Source of the DNA: Chlorocebus sabaeus
Lineage: Eukaryota > Chordata > Mammalia > Primates > Cercopithecidae
Reading direction: 5' to 3'
Length of the DNA: 64,000 bases
NCBI RefSeq assembly: GCF_047675955.1
Contig: NC_132911.1
Location: 68,853,133 to 68,917,132 of the forward strand
The notes beneath the pieces were generated by a model. It saw only the letters and a list, made by a program, of their open reading frames with translations, did not search any database and was not told the origin of the DNA. This document shows positions 21,601 through 33,270 of this stretch, one piece after another. Both the position numbers and the translations under genes were made by a program. Every line of letters begins with the position of its first letter. Positions within the stretch are counted from its first letter, which is position 1.

Positions 21601-21832
21601 AGAGGCCAGGAGTTTGAGACCAGCCTGGACAACATAGCAAGACCTCCATATCTACAAAAAAAGTTAAAAATTGCTGGGTGCAGGGGTATGCACTTATAGT
21701 CTCAGCTACTTGGGATGCAGAGAAGGGAGGATTACTTGAGCCTGGGAGATCGAGGCTGTGGTGAGCTTTATCACACCACTGCACTCCAGCCTGAGCGACA
21801 GAGCAAGAGGCTGCCTCTATAAAAAATAATAA
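21601..21832 (+). mobile_element. AluJ-type SINE, 5'-truncated
   Basis: Begins at 'gaggccaggagtttgagacc' (21601-21620), so about the first 50 bases are absent, then runs to 'cagagcaagaggctgcc' and a weak AT-rich tail. Variants such as 'gaggctgtggtgagc' fit the old J subfamily. Confidence 0.85.
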
Positions 21833-21867
21833 TGCAGAAAAATAATCGACATGATAATTAAGAAGTA

Positions 21868-22025
21868 TTGCTTGCTTTTGGGTTAGGCACAGTGCTAAAT
21901 GCTTTCCATGATCTAATTTACCCTTCACAATAGCATAAGGTAAGTTTTATTCCTGTCTCCATTTTAAAGATGAGCAAATTAAAGCTCAGAGAGTTTAAGC
22001 AACTTGCCCAAATCATAGGCAAGTT
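21868..22025 (+). repeat. MIR fragment
   Basis: The order 'ggcacagtgctaaatgcttt', 'ccattttaaagatgagcaaa' and 'agcaacttgcccaaatcata' is sense MIR core and 3' sequence. Confidence 0.75.
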
Positions 22026-22159
22026 CTATCCTTCCCATTCAACTAGAATGTGAATGCAGACCATGTCATTTTGCTGATTAAAACCCCTATTGTCTTGTTG
22101 GAACAAACAAAATGAAGCAAAATTTCCTTAGCAAGGCATTTAAATAGTAATGATCACAG

Positions 22160-22390
22160 TCAAAAATTGAGTACTTTCTATGTGCTCAGGGTTTCAGCTA
22201 TGTGGTTACAAGTCCTTACCACAATGCTACAAGATATATGTGCTTTTCACTATGGTAGATGAAAAAAATGGGGTCTCAAAGGAAATTTCCATGGTCAAAA
22301 AGTTATTATTAATTGACAGAGATGGGATTCCAATGGAGTATGTTTGACCCCAGTCCTGCATTTTTCCTTAGGCTACTCTGCCTTTCCTAT
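22160..22390 (+). repeat. MIR, diverged
   Basis: Starts near 'aattgagtactttctatgtg' and runs through 'gatgaaaaaaatggggtctc' and 'gacagagatgggattc' to about 22390, in MIR order. Bases 22192-22290 are copied at 23369-23466. Confidence 0.65.
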
Positions 22391-22765
22391 AGCCTGACCT
22401 CTGACAATCTATGTTAGTTCACATTCCCTCATTCCTTTTTCTCCCTTTTTTCTACTCCTATACTCAAGTAATTCTGGAACACAGGCCATTTCAGAAAGAT
22501 TCTCTTCCTTATACCTTATATTTACCTTTTTTCTTGTTTACTTAGCAAGTTTCTACATATCATCTCATGTTTAGTTCTAACAAGCTTTTTCTTATGAACC
22601 TTTGTTTGATCTTCCTCCGTCCATCCTCTCCTTGCTAGAAGATACCTGCTTTATTTTCAATGGTACTTTGTAAATAGTTGTGGGGAGAGAGCCACCTGAC
22701 TTTATTATGAATGTTTATTTATAATAGACAGTGAGGAATCATATATTGATTCATTTTGTTCAACT
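22391..22765. other. Unique pyrimidine-rich to AT-rich sequence
   Basis: No repeat or gene recognised; C/T-rich between 22420 and 22560. Confidence 0.4.
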
Positions 22766-22885
22766 AATTATTCTGAATGCCTACTGATGTGTCTTAAATT
22801 TATCTCTGTTTTCCAAGCTCTTAGCACAGGGCTTGACACTTAAATGTTTTAAAAAATGGTCGTATGAATAAATGACTAAATAAAT
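22766..22885 (+). repeat. L2/MIR-like 3' end (weak)
   Basis: 'agctcttagcacagggcttg' at 22817-22836 followed by 'gtatgaataaatgactaaat' resembles the 3' end of L2 ('cctagcacagtgcctggcac...aatgaatga'). Confidence 0.5.
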
Positions 22886-23368
22886 GGAGGCTTCACTCCG
22901 TATAACATGAGGGGGCTGAATCAACAGCAGTCATTTCTGAATCAGATGATACAGCTCCTGAAATATGGTTTGCCATGATTCACTTTCCTTCTCCATTCAT
23001 AGACAGGGTCTCCTTGATTTAAATATCATTTTTTAAAAGATGCATAAAATAGCTGATAAACCTTTCTACCTCCTGAAAGTTGCAAATAAAAAGGAAACTT
23101 TTGCTAGGTCATTCCAACAAAGTGATACTTCAAATCCTGGGTTCTCTCTTTCTGTCTCACCTGCCCTGTGTAATCTCACATTCAAACTACAAATAATATG
23201 CAGGCATGTCTAACAGACAGGACAAGGAAAGGGGCAGAGATAGCTGCTCTCTTCACCCTTTCTCTAAGGACCAAAAATTTCATTTCTGTCCACTCTCATC
23301 TGGCAATACCATGCATCTCTCTTGCCTATTCCTTGCCACTCAGCCTTTTCCCCTAAGTTGCCCAATGC
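22886..23368. other. Unique sequence
   Basis: No recognisable repeat or coding signal. An 87-codon plus frame (23206-23469) runs into the duplicated MIR segment and has no domain. Confidence 0.45.
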
Positions 23369-23466
23369 TTCAGCTATGTGTTTACAAGTCCTTACCACAA
23401 CACTACAAGACATATGTGCTTTTCACTGTGGTAGATGACATAAATGGGCTCTTAGAGGAAATTTCC
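23369..23466 (+). repeat. Second copy of a 99-base MIR-derived segment
   Basis: Matches 22192-22290 at roughly 89-90 percent by eye ('cagctatgtg', 'acaagtccttaccacaa', 'atatgtgcttttcact', 'ggaaatttcc' shared). The rest of the MIR is not present on either side, so this is a partial local copy, not an independent MIR. Confidence 0.75.
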
Positions 23467-23827
23467 TGACCCTGCTCTCCCTGGTCACACACACTCTGCC
23501 CCCTCCAGCAGGGTTGAAAATACAGATGCCAGCTGGGCAGGTTCAGGATCCACACAGGCCAGGGAAGGAAAGCAGCTGCTGTTTCTCATTGCTGTCCCTC
23601 AGAGCATACTCACTGCCCATGCCTGAGGTCACCTAGGGGATGTAAGTGTACATTGGTGTGCACACACACACATGTGTGCTGGGGGAGATGGAAGGCAGTA
23701 TTTGAGATCGGACCTGTCTATTTGCAATTTGAATAATCCAGCCAAGAAGAGTTCAGCATTTTTCAGGCCACACCATATATATTTACACACATACATATAC
23801 ACACAACTACTGCTTCTGGCTCAATTT
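23467..23827. other. Unique sequence with a short CA/TG patch
   Basis: Contains the short alternating patch at 23655-23680 and an AT/CA patch at 23773-23804. Nothing else recognised. Confidence 0.45.
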
Positions 23828-24060
23828 TAGTAATAATAGCTAATATTTATAGAACTCTTTTATGTCAGACATTGTGCTAAGTGCTTTGAATGGATTATTG
23901 AATTTAATCTCTACAGCCAGCCTCTGAAACAGATTTTTATCATCCTCTTTTACAGAGAGAGAGAGAGAAACCAAGACTTAGGAGAGGTAAGACACTTGTC
24001 TCTCATTACCTATAGGGAAGCTGGGATTTGAGTTCAGCCATTACAGTGAAGCTAGGGTTC
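23828..24060 (+). repeat. MIR, sense
   Basis: 'aataatagctaatatttata' (23832-23851), 'gacattgtgctaagtgcttt' and 'ctcttttacagagagagaga' follow the MIR consensus. A GA repeat (23954-23968) has grown in its middle. Confidence 0.75.
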
Positions 24061-24570
24061 AGGTTCCCAGTCTGCAGGCTTGACGCTCTCTAAAGTCATT
24101 GCCCTGGAAGTGGGATTCTGTTAAGCAGACATCCTTTCATTCAAGTTTCATGGACTTTCTCTTGATGAGTGCAAAGACCTAAGGAAAAGACCTGTGATGA
24201 GGAGAGAGCTGTGAGCTGAGGTTTATTCTTTAATAAGAGTTACCTATGTGGCACTTATCCTTTATCTATAAATTCTTGTCTGTCCTAAGGGTACTGAAGC
24301 ATGAGAAACATTGAGACAGAATATAGAATTGAAATACTGACAGAACAATGGCATAATTAGTTTGTTCAAAAGAAGCCAAGTCAACTACAATTTGGCTGGG
24401 TTATGCATGGAATTAGAATCTATCTCTGCCAGTCCCATTAGCATCATCATAAAAAAAAGCACTCAGACCACGGCTGGCCAGTGAATTGGACCTTGGCAAC
24501 TTATACAATTATTTTCTATGTGTCATATATGAAAATGATGCTAGTCCATTACTGTCAGTGGGATGCACAT
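24061..24570. other. Unique sequence
   Basis: No repeat or coding signal recognised. Confidence 0.45.
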
Positions 24571-24574
24571 TAAT

Positions 24575-24920
24575 ATTTATTAATTAATTCCACAGACATT
24601 TGTTGAGTCCCTACTGTGTTACAGGTACCAGGTCAGGTTCTGTATGCAGTACCCCAATTAAAAGTTATGATTTTTGCCCTCCCCTAGGAGTTCGTTATCA
24701 AGAAGTACGGGGGTGGGAGGAGATAAAGATGATTAAAGTTGGGAGAACAAAGACTATATGCAGCATAAAGCACTCTCTTGTTTTGGAGATTAGTGGTCAT
24801 ATTTTTATGAAGTAATTTGGAAAGGCTTCAAGGAGGAGGGGTCCTTTTATATGAAATAAAAGGGTAGGGATTTAAAAGGCATAAATGCTGGAGGAGGGCA
24901 TTCAAAGAAAAGAGAATGTC
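24575..24920 (-). repeat. L2 3' region, antisense
   Basis: 'tttgttgagtccctactgtg' (24599-24618), 'gttatgatttttgccctccc' and 'ggaaaggcttcaaggaggag' (24819-24838), then 'gctggaggagggcattc', are in the order of the antisense L2 3' end. The 71-codon plus frame at 24600-24815 lies inside it and is not a gene. Confidence 0.65.
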
Positions 24921-25025
24921 AATACTTAACGAGCTACATAAACAAGACTAGGCCAAACTAAGTTTGGGCAAATTGTTTTAACTTAGCCAAACTGCTTCAC
25001 CTTTAGAGCAGCATTTTAAGTTTTT

Positions 25026-25327
25026 GTTTGTTTTGTTTTGTTTTTTGAGATGGAGTTTCACTCTTGTTGCCCAGACTGGAGTGCAATGTCACAATCTCGG
25101 CTCATCGCAACCTCTGCCTCCCAGTTTCAAGAGATTCTCCTGCCTCAGCCTCCCGAGTAGCTGAGATTACAGGCATGTGCCACCATGCCTGGCTAATTTT
25201 GTATTTTCAGTAGAGACAGGGTTTCTCCATGTTGGTCAGGCTGGTCTGGAACTCCCAACCTCAGGTGATCTGCCTGCCTCGGCTTCCGAAAGTGCTGGGA
25301 TTATAGGCGTGAGCCACTGCGCCCAGC
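25026..25327 (-). mobile_element. Alu SINE (AluS-type), antisense, full length
   Basis: Antisense Alu with an interrupted T-rich (TTTTG) tail at the left. Perfect 10-base target duplication ttaagttttt at 25016-25025 and 25328-25337. Confidence 0.95.
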
Positions 25328-25337
25328 TTAAGTTTTT

Positions 25338-25714
25338 AATAGGATCTCTTGGACACTTTTTACGACTGCCAAGTTAGGTCTCACAAACATGGGAAAGCTT
25401 GTCTTTAAGTATATTGTCTTTGAAAAGTTAATATATTCTCTAAATGTTCCATTTAAAATGATTTACTTTATAAATGCATGCACTGAGAGAAAACAGATTT
25501 GAATGATACACACCACGATGTTAAATTAACTGTGATTGTTTCTAAGTATTGGCACTATTGTCAATTTTCTTTTTCTTGTTTGTGCTTTTCTGAGTTTTTC
25601 AAACCCCCAATAATAGAGATGTATCTCTTCTATAACCAATCAAAAGTACAAAAGTTACTCAAAATAATCCTTTAAATGTTATGTTTTAGAGACAGAGTCA
25701 GAGTCACTCAGCTC
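25338..25714. other. Unique AT-rich sequence
   Basis: No recognisable repeat or gene. Confidence 0.45.
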
Positions 25715-25905
25715 ATGCATTTAACAAATAGTTAAGACCCACTCACTGTCCTGGGCATTATGGACACAGAAGTGATTCAGACAAAATTCCCTCACAGGGG
25801 TTGCAGCCTACCAAGGAAAAATAAATGAAATAACAAATAACAAATAAATTTTAAAATATAGAATACTATATTTTAGGAATAAATAAGGTTATGTGTAAGA
25901 GAGTA
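25715..25905 (-). repeat. L2 3' end, antisense
   Basis: 'catttaacaaatagttaaga', 'ctgggcattatggacacaga', 'aattccctcacaggggttgc' and then 'ataaatgaaataacaaataa' match the antisense L2 3' UTR order. Confidence 0.65.
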
Positions 25906-28780
25906 ATAAGAACAAACAAATCGGTAGGACGGTTTAGGGAGAATAGCAGTTGGCATTTGGGTTGGATCCTCAGGATGAGTAGGGGTCAGACTAGGAAGAG
26001 TGTCCAGGTGGGGTGGACAGGTGTGTCTGACCCCTGGGGCAGAAAAAAGCTTGCCACAGTGGCTGGACAAATGACACTAACTTATAACTGATTTAATGAA
26101 GGTAAATGAGTAAAGTTTATCAGAGCACCACACTGAAGTGAAAAATAGTCTGGTATTCAATTATTTTGGATTTTTTCTCTTCAACAGTATTGTCACTATT
26201 ATTTAACATCATAATTATTTGGTTTGCTATAAGGAAGTCCTTACCTTCCTTACCAAATTACATACAGCACCAAAACAACAAATGCTACTGGCTATTTAAA
26301 AAGAAAGTTGTGTTAAGGTAGTGTGATTATTTAACCTGAGAGTTCTAGGTGAAAATATACCTACCCTACAATGTTAGTTTGTTCAATTTCTAATGTCTTT
26401 ACAACTCTACAGGAAAGTGTTTTCTCTCAAATACCCTTACTGCCATACTTCTCACTCAAATAACCTTGGAAATATCAGGATATTATAGAAAGAAGCCAGG
26501 GTTTTCACATAATCAGGGGCTATCCACCAGAGTCATTTCTGGTTGATTTGGAAGACATCCTCCTTAATTAAACATACCTATTTATTCTCTAAGAGAAAAA
26601 AGAACCTACTGGGGAAAATAGAAGGAGGAAAATAGAAGGAGGAAAGAAACCCCACCCTGTCAATATTATGTACTAAGCTGTACTGCTGGAATTATAGATT
26701 TGAAAGAAACCACCACAAAAGGGCTTTTGAAGTAAGTTTCCCCTAATAAGTAAGTAATTTGAAATTTGGCAGAATGGCACATTCCCTCGGGGGGCTTGTC
26801 CACCATATCAGTCCCTGTGCAATAGAACTGTACCATTACTTGGATCACGCTGGTGCAGAGGGCCAGGCCAGCACCTGAAGAGATTAATTATTTCCTATTC
26901 TGAAAAGAGCAAAAGAGGATCTTTACAAGCCACTACCTTCCTAATGCTCCCAGGAAACAAATGCTTTGGGACCTGGTGACAATAGTGACCTTTAAAAATC
27001 TTGGATACTTAAAGCAGATAAGGAAGATAATAATAACTATGATTATCTGATCTTTTTATATTAAAGTATAATGTGATAATGTATTAGTCTGCTCACAAAA
27101 TGACAAAAGATGAGACTCACCTCTAATTAGGTATCAGTTGGGTACCTTGCCATTAGGGAATCAATTTAGGTCAATATGTTTTTTATCTGCACTTGCAAAA
27201 TAATCTGTAATGGGAAAAACCACTGTCTTCCTTGAAGCAGGATGGGAAAGAAACAAAGGTCTAGTCTTCTTTTTTCCTTTTTACATTCTAAAGAAGTATT
27301 TTATTTGGTCCTTCATTAGCAGCTATAAATTCTAGATATAGCATACACATAGTAGGCGTTCTTGAGTGTTTTTGCAAATCCACTTCATTTTATTAAATAG
27401 GAATGCAGTGGCATTATCCTCTGTTGAAACAGTCCTATCAAATTCTCTGTACAACTCTGAACTCAAATGCTACAGACAACTGCTTAATCTTCCAAAGAAT
27501 TCTTACAGTGTAGGAATAGTTTCAAAGGGTAATTCCTTTTCTTTTCTTTTTTTCCAAGCAATACCAGCCTTCCTGTCAACAGCAGTGTTTGAGATGTTTG
27601 GGGCTTTACCTTTGATGAATACATGACATGCCACGTTCTATGGGTCTACAGATTCATCACACTCTAAATTTATAGGGATGTATGCAGTGTGATTTGATAA
27701 ATTGTTTTGTTTTGCTTTTCATCACTCACACGCTATTGAAAGGACGCTCCTTGTATATCTTAGGGACCATCTATCAAAAATAAGGCTTGAGGAGAACAAA
27801 TAAAATGCAATAAAAACTTGTTGAACTGATAACTATATAATATGAATGTGTCATCTCTGAATATGAAGGACCACTATATGAGGCTCATATTTTACTTTTT
27901 TAGCAAGTTTACATATCTGTTTCCCAGTGGTTTAAACTGCATTTTTGGTTCAAATGTTTGCAAAGCTTCTCAACTGTCTTTGGGAAAGAGAGTGCTATAA
28001 ATTAAAATGATTATTAATCTTACTAAATCTATTCCTTTTACTGGCATTTACTTAGGAGATCCGTGCCTCCTATAATGGATTGGTTTGGCAACTTACTTGA
28101 CATACTAGTACATGAAATAAGAATTTGAAGGAGCTTGATACTGTTTTGGTTTGTTTTGTTTTTAAAGGAAAAAAAATCTCTATTAAACTGAGAAGCAAAT
28201 TGACCAAAAAAAAAAAAAAAAAAGAAAAAAAGAAAAGGTTAAAAAGAGAACACTAAGACTTTATAATTGCCAAATCTGTCAATTTAAATCAAGGGGAGAA
28301 TGATAATGATTGCATTTATAAATTAAAATTCTATTTATATTTCATCACGAGAACTACAAGTTTCCTCTAATTACTAAAATGTTCTCTATCCAAGACCAAT
28401 AATGAGTATGAGTCCATGAAAATATGTTCGAATCCCAGAGAAAAACTGCTTTATAGGTTACAGGGTCTAAATTTCTTGCCAGAGACAGACAGCATAACAG
28501 TAACACTGCTAAACAGATATTATACTTAAAATGGGTACCATTTTGTAGATATTAAGGTTATTTTCAACATAACAGATAATGAGAAACCTACTTTGCCAAT
28601 ATACAGTGCACAATGAATGATCAGAGAAAATAAGTTAAAGAAATGAACATATCAAATTTGCCCTTCTGACAGGAGACATTTGAAAGATTGATAATTCCAG
28701 AGCTGTTGATGGCATGGGGCAAACGTGAATTGTTATACACTATTAGCACCTTTCAGCTCTTAGGAAGAATTAAGTATATC
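25906..28780. other. Mostly unique AT-rich sequence (2.9 kb)
   Basis: No gene is recognisable. A 14-base unit (aaaatagaaggagg) occurs twice at 26615-26642. A-rich tract 28206-28237. Several short frames (25891-26091, 26666-26848, 27366-27626) have no domain and no codon signature. Parts may be very old repeats I cannot name. Confidence 0.45.
28206..28237 (+). repeat. A-rich homopolymer tract
   Basis: A run of about 19 A's then GAAAA units. No retroelement body precedes it, so its origin is unclear. Confidence 0.8.
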
Positions 28781-28814
28781 GTACTGATACAAAATGATTT
28801 CTAAGTCATACTAT

Positions 28815-29197
28815 TGAGTGAAAAGGTACATTACAGAATAACTATATTCAATTTATGTAAATGCCTCCCCCTCCATGTATGTACAAAATACATGCAAAAA
28901 TGAAGATATGAAAGGTTTCATATCAAACTACCAAGAGAACTTGGGGCAGGGGTAGGGGCAGGAAAAAGGGTACAAAATAAAAGGGCTTTTCACTTTTTAC
29001 TCTTTATCAACTAAATTTTTTACAGCAAGAGACGCCCTCATATTTCTTATATAATAATTATTTTAAAGAAAACATAGCTTTAAAAAAACTTGTTGGATGA
29101 ATTACCTCATTCACAATTTTGCAAAGAATTACGAAACAGGAACAGACATCATTTCATTAAACTTATGGTTTGCAAACTGTAGTCTGAGCCTTAGGGG
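28815..29197 (+). repeat. Local repeat copy A (old L1 3'-end-like)
   Basis: First of three related copies. It begins 'gagtgaaaaggtac' and includes 'cttggggcaggggtaggggc' (28940-28959), 'aagggcttttcactttttac' and 'ggatgaattacctcattcac'. The sequence is reminiscent of the sense 3' end of old L1M elements, but that assignment is weak. Its last third recurs as copy B, its first two thirds as copy C. Confidence 0.6.
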
Positions 29198-29234
29198 TTT
29201 CTTGAGTTCTCCATAGGCAGGGAATGAATGTTTT

Positions 29235-29281
<47 letters not shown>

Positions 29282-29287
29282 GATACG

Positions 29288-29318
<31 letters not shown>

Positions 29319-29319
29319 A
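29235..29319. repeat. (CA)n-(CG)n-(CA)n compound microsatellite
   Basis: About 22 CA units, a short interruption gtgata, a run of alternating C and G (cgcgcgcgcgc, 29286-29296), then about 12 CA units. It lies between copies A and B of the local repeat. Alternating purine-pyrimidine with a CG core is a strong Z-DNA-forming sequence type. The length is likely polymorphic. Confidence 0.97.
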
Positions 29320-29342
29320 ACTCTCCCCAGCAACTCTGGAGG

Positions 29343-29496
29343 TTTCTTATGTAATCATTATTTTAAAGAAAACATAGCTTTTTAAAAACTTGGATGAATT
29401 ATCTCATTAACAATTTTCCACAGAATTCCAAAGGGGAAACAGGTATCATTTCATTTCACTGAATTTATGGTTTGCAAATTGTACTCGAAGCCTTAT
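29343..29496 (+). repeat. Local repeat copy B (partial)
   Basis: Matches 29042-29197 of copy A: 'ttttaaagaaaacatagctt' (29360-29379), 'ggatgaattatctcatt', 'cagaattcc', 'catttcatttcac' and 'tatggtttgcaaa' recur in order. It lacks the first part of the unit. Confidence 0.8.
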
Positions 29497-30597
29497 TCTA
29501 GACTCTGGCTTCCAGATTTGCCTTTCTGTTTCACAGGTTAGAATTAAATGTAAGATTGTGTGTGAGCAGTGTTTCAGGACTTAAAAATGCTTAAGGGCTA
29601 TTCCAACTCCAATTTGTCCCTGCAAGGACAACACATTGGCTTAATGCCACACCCTAGTGGCAGAACTCAGAGAACACTCTCTGTTGTCTGTGTTGTGCTG
29701 TGTTGCCCTGTACCACATGGCCTCTCTGTAACACTTGGGTTCCATTCATTTCATATGCCTAGCCCCTACCTGAAAGTCAGACACAGCCAGCAGTAGAGCT
29801 AAAGCAAAGAGAACACCTCACTTTACACCAACGTTCCTATTCATTTCCTCTCACATGTTTACATTTATTTTTCAATACTATATATAGGTAAAATTATGTA
29901 GTCTTCTAGCTTCTTTAAGGATAATTTTTATAAAAATTTTACAATTTTTCTAAGTACACACAAAGAGAAAATATAGGTTTTTGCCATTTTCCTGGAAATA
30001 AAAGGGATTACCAAACCAATTAATAAAATGACATTTATTATAGTGAGTAAAATATAACACTAACTGAGTACAAAATAGCTTAAATGAATCACCTCCCCTA
30101 CCCAATTAAGAGCTGACCCACAAGATCCAAGAAGACCATAACTCAAAGGAGGCAGGAGCGCCACTCATTCTGCAGGTACCAAACTGCAGCAGCACATTCT
30201 CCCAAGAAAACAGCTCATTGTCATTGTCACCTGCAGAGACAAACTGAACCAAAGACAGACAGTTACAGGCCCTGAGAGGGCAAGGAGAAAGCCGCCCAAC
30301 TGGGTTTTAGTTACTGTCACACAATGAAAAAGAACAGTGAAATAACAACCTGATACAGATGCCTGACCCTCCTCCTGTAGGTCTTTGCTTACCCCTTCCT
30401 TTCACAAGGCTTTTCTCTGCTCTGAATTCATAGTCTTTTTTTTTGTTAAACCCTGGTGTTAGTATCACTTATTTTAGCTCTGAATAATACGTTGGCTAGT
30501 GTTGTGGCTTAATTATATCCTTGTGGATGATGTGTCTCCCCACCTGGATCATAAACACAAGGAGAGCAGGATCATAGCTTGTAAGGTCTATGCAATA
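29497..30597. other. Unique sequence
   Basis: About 1.1 kb with no repeat I can name. The 75-codon plus frame 29569-29796 has no domain. 30090-30300 is slightly GC-richer than the surroundings. Confidence 0.45.
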
Positions 30598-30908
30598 AGT
30601 GAAAAGGTGTGTTATTGAATAACAACTATATTCAATTTATGTAAATGTCTTCCTCTCCATGTATACACAAAATAAATGCAAAAATGAGGATATGAAAGGT
30701 TTCATACCAAACCACCAATAGAACTTGGGGCAGGGGTAGGGGCAGAAAAAAGGGTGCAAGATAAAAGGGCTTTTCACTTTTTACTCTGTGTCAACTAAAC
30801 TTTTTACATTAAGAGAAATCCTCATATTTCTTATGTAATCATTATTTTTTTAAAAACCCAGCTTTTTAAAAAACTTGTTGGATGAAGTACTTCATTCACG
30901 ATTTTGCA
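30598..30908 (+). repeat. Local repeat copy C
   Basis: Matches copy A from 28817 to about 29123: 'agtgaaaaggt', 'ctatattcaatttatgtaaa', 'gatatgaaaggtttcata', 'cttggggcaggggtaggggc' and 'aagggcttttcactttttac' recur. It shares 'ttatgtaatcattatt' with copy B rather than A. Confidence 0.85.
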
Positions 30909-30969
30909 CTCCAAGGCAATGGAATGATACACCTAATATATAATCAGTTACCTTTAATTAAAGGAGACA

Positions 30970-31277
30970 GCACTCAATAATAAGGGGTGGGCCTCATGTA
31001 ATCAGCTGAAAGGCCTTAAAAGCAAAACCAAGTTTTTCTGAGAAAGTAGAAAATCTGACTTGAGGCTACAGCATCAACCCTTGCCTGAGAGTCCCTAGCC
31101 TGCCAGCCTGCCCCATGGATTTTGGACTTGACAGTTCCTGCAATCCCACGGGCCAACCCTTTAACATAAATTATGCACACATAAAATACAATATATGTGT
31201 GTATGGATACATTCACATACATACACACACGTATATATCTCCTACTGGTTCTGTTTCTCCAGAAAACCCAAATGATA
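30970..31277 (+). mobile_element. MLT2-type ERVL LTR, 3' portion
   Basis: Sense LTR text: 'gtgggcctcatgtaatcagc' (30987-31006), 'aaaggccttaaaagc', 'gcctgccagcctgccc', then a CA/TA-rich patch (31168-31238) and 'ggttctgtttctcc' (31247-31260), the usual LTR end. No internal genes. The 79-codon frame 31115-31354 lies within it and is not a gene. Confidence 0.65.
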
Positions 31278-31282
31278 TAAGG

Positions 31283-31505
31283 AGCAGACAAGATGCAAGG
31301 TTCTCCTATCTTGGAACTTACATTTTTCTAGGGGAAAACAAAAAAATCACTTAAATACATCACCAGTCAAAAGTAATATATGAGTGATAGGGCTATGTAG
31401 AAAATAAAACAAGATAAATATGATTGCACATGAGTGGTGAGCTACATTTAGACTGGGTGATCAGGGAAGGTGTCTCTGAAGCTGCGACATTTATGCTGAA
31501 ATAAG
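31283..31505 (-). repeat. L2 fragment, antisense
   Basis: 'aacttacatttttctagggg' (31315-31334), 'agtgatagggctatgtagaa' and 'gggtgatcagggaaggtgtc' (31456-31475), then 'gcgacatttatgctgaaata', follow the antisense L2 order. Confidence 0.7.
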
Positions 31506-33180
31506 AACTGGCATTCTCATTACTTTTTTTGTTCCTTCCATAGATCTTGCATAAAGTAATTTACATAATATGCACTCAATAAATTATTTTGAATAAATAA
31601 TGAACAGATTAATGATATGATCTTTTTAGCCATTATAATTTCAGGTAACTAAGAAACAAGCTGAGTTTAAGACCTTAATGAGCAGAAAGTGTTTCCTCTA
31701 AGCTGAAATTACACCAACCTGGAACTGGAGGCTCTTGTTTCTCACTTGATTAATGAATGGAGGTGACCGATTAAGGTGTTTAAGGTATGCAATTGCTTTT
31801 ATCTGCACTCATTTGAAAGCAATATAGACATGACACAGTTGGTAGACAAAGTCCAAAGCAGAACAAATATCCCTCTCTGACCCCATTATTCCCCTTCTTA
31901 ACTCCCTCTCCTCCTTCAGAGCAAAAACACATCCCTACTCTAAACCTAACAGACTTGATGGGTTATTCATGAGAAACAAAAGATCCTATATTTCATCTTT
32001 CTTACCTATGATCTTCCTATCTGATGTGTGTGTGTTTTTATGAGGGGCAGAGGAAAAAATGTGGAGAAAAAGTTGGGATTCCTCCAAACCTGAACCTAAG
32101 AGACGTCCTTATCATCCAAGAGCTGTGACTCCTATCAGTAAAGGGAGATTTGGGCAAGTAACCACTTCAGATGGTGCGGCAAGACACAGGCGTGACTCTC
32201 AAGGAATGTCGACTTACAGTTTATGTTTCTTGGCCCTTTAGATAAGCTGACTTCTGAGAGTGAATGTAATGAGTATGTTAATAGCTAAAGACCAAGTGTG
32301 GGTGAAAGGCAAGGCGATCATCAAAGAGTGAGCCCCTTTGGTTTGTTCTTTTCCAGGATTTCTTGGATTGCAGATTTTCAAGTGGTAAGAAAGAACTGAT
32401 GTCTAATCCTGCTTAAAAATATTTACTCTGTGCAGTTGAGTTCTGTGAATGTCAAGTAGGAACAGAGTAGTCATGTTCAAAGGCACGGGAGAAAAAAAAC
32501 AAATGAGGTACAATGACAGCATTACAACATTGACTTCAGAAGCTGTATATAAGAAAGACAAACTCAGAATGGTTTTTAGCTGCATCCCAAGAGGAATCAT
32601 TCTGGGTCTCTGCAGCTCAATTTCTAGATGACCAGACAAAATAAGCCCATGTGAGGTCATTCCATAACAGGGTGCTTGGAATGATGGACTACAGGCAGGG
32701 GAAGGTGCTGGCTTCATTAAAGGTTTCAAAAGTATTTCTGGTCAAGTTAAGTCTTAAAACAATGATTCTACCCATTGGGAGGGATTAACTGAGTATGTTA
32801 GGACTGTGCTCTTGGTTGTGCTGCTGACTGTTACTCTGAGACCTCTTCCCTTCCTGTCTTGAGCTGTGATGCAGAGAGCGTGTGCAGAGGTTGCTGCTTT
32901 GAACCAGAATGTACTCTGCACAATTTTCAAGCAGATTATCATAGGCAGTAGAGGTTGACCAGAATAGGGAGTGTGTGGAGAGATAAGAGGCGGTGCTAAA
33001 GAGTTAATTACGGTCTTTGCTCTGAGAAACACAATGCTTTGCCCAATAGGCTTGAAAAGGATTTTCATAGCAGTAGAGCCGTATGTCAGGATGGAAGGCT
33101 TGAGACTTTTTTCAGCAAAGAGGAAAGGAGAAGACCATGTTAAGTCAAGCAGAGATAATGACACTCATCTAGAGTCCTGA
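31506..33180. other. Unique sequence, no gene recognised
   Basis: Nothing I can name except a possible L2 tail near 31560-31610. The longest frame, 136 codons on the minus strand at 32754-33164, shows no domain, and such a length is expected by chance in a window of this size. Confidence 0.45.
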
Positions 33181-33270
33181 ATCATAGAATTTTAGAATTA
33201 AAATGGGCAACAGAGATAACTTAGCTCTTCACCTTCATTACTTCAGTGAAGAGCTTGAGACCCAAGGAGA
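33181..33270 (+). repeat. MIR-like or other ancient SINE remnant (weak)
   Basis: 'gaatcatagaattttagaat', 'gagataacttagctcttcac' and 'gagcttgagacccaag' resemble an ancient tRNA-derived SINE pattern. Highly diverged. Confidence 0.35.

Noticed and set aside
28206..28237. Poly(A) tracts (also 38138, 39185) as tails of processed pseudogenes
   Set aside because: No coding or retroelement body could be recognised upstream and no target duplication was found.
32754..33164. A 136-codon minus-strand open frame in unique sequence
   Set aside because: No recognisable family and no promoter or splice context. Consistent with chance.
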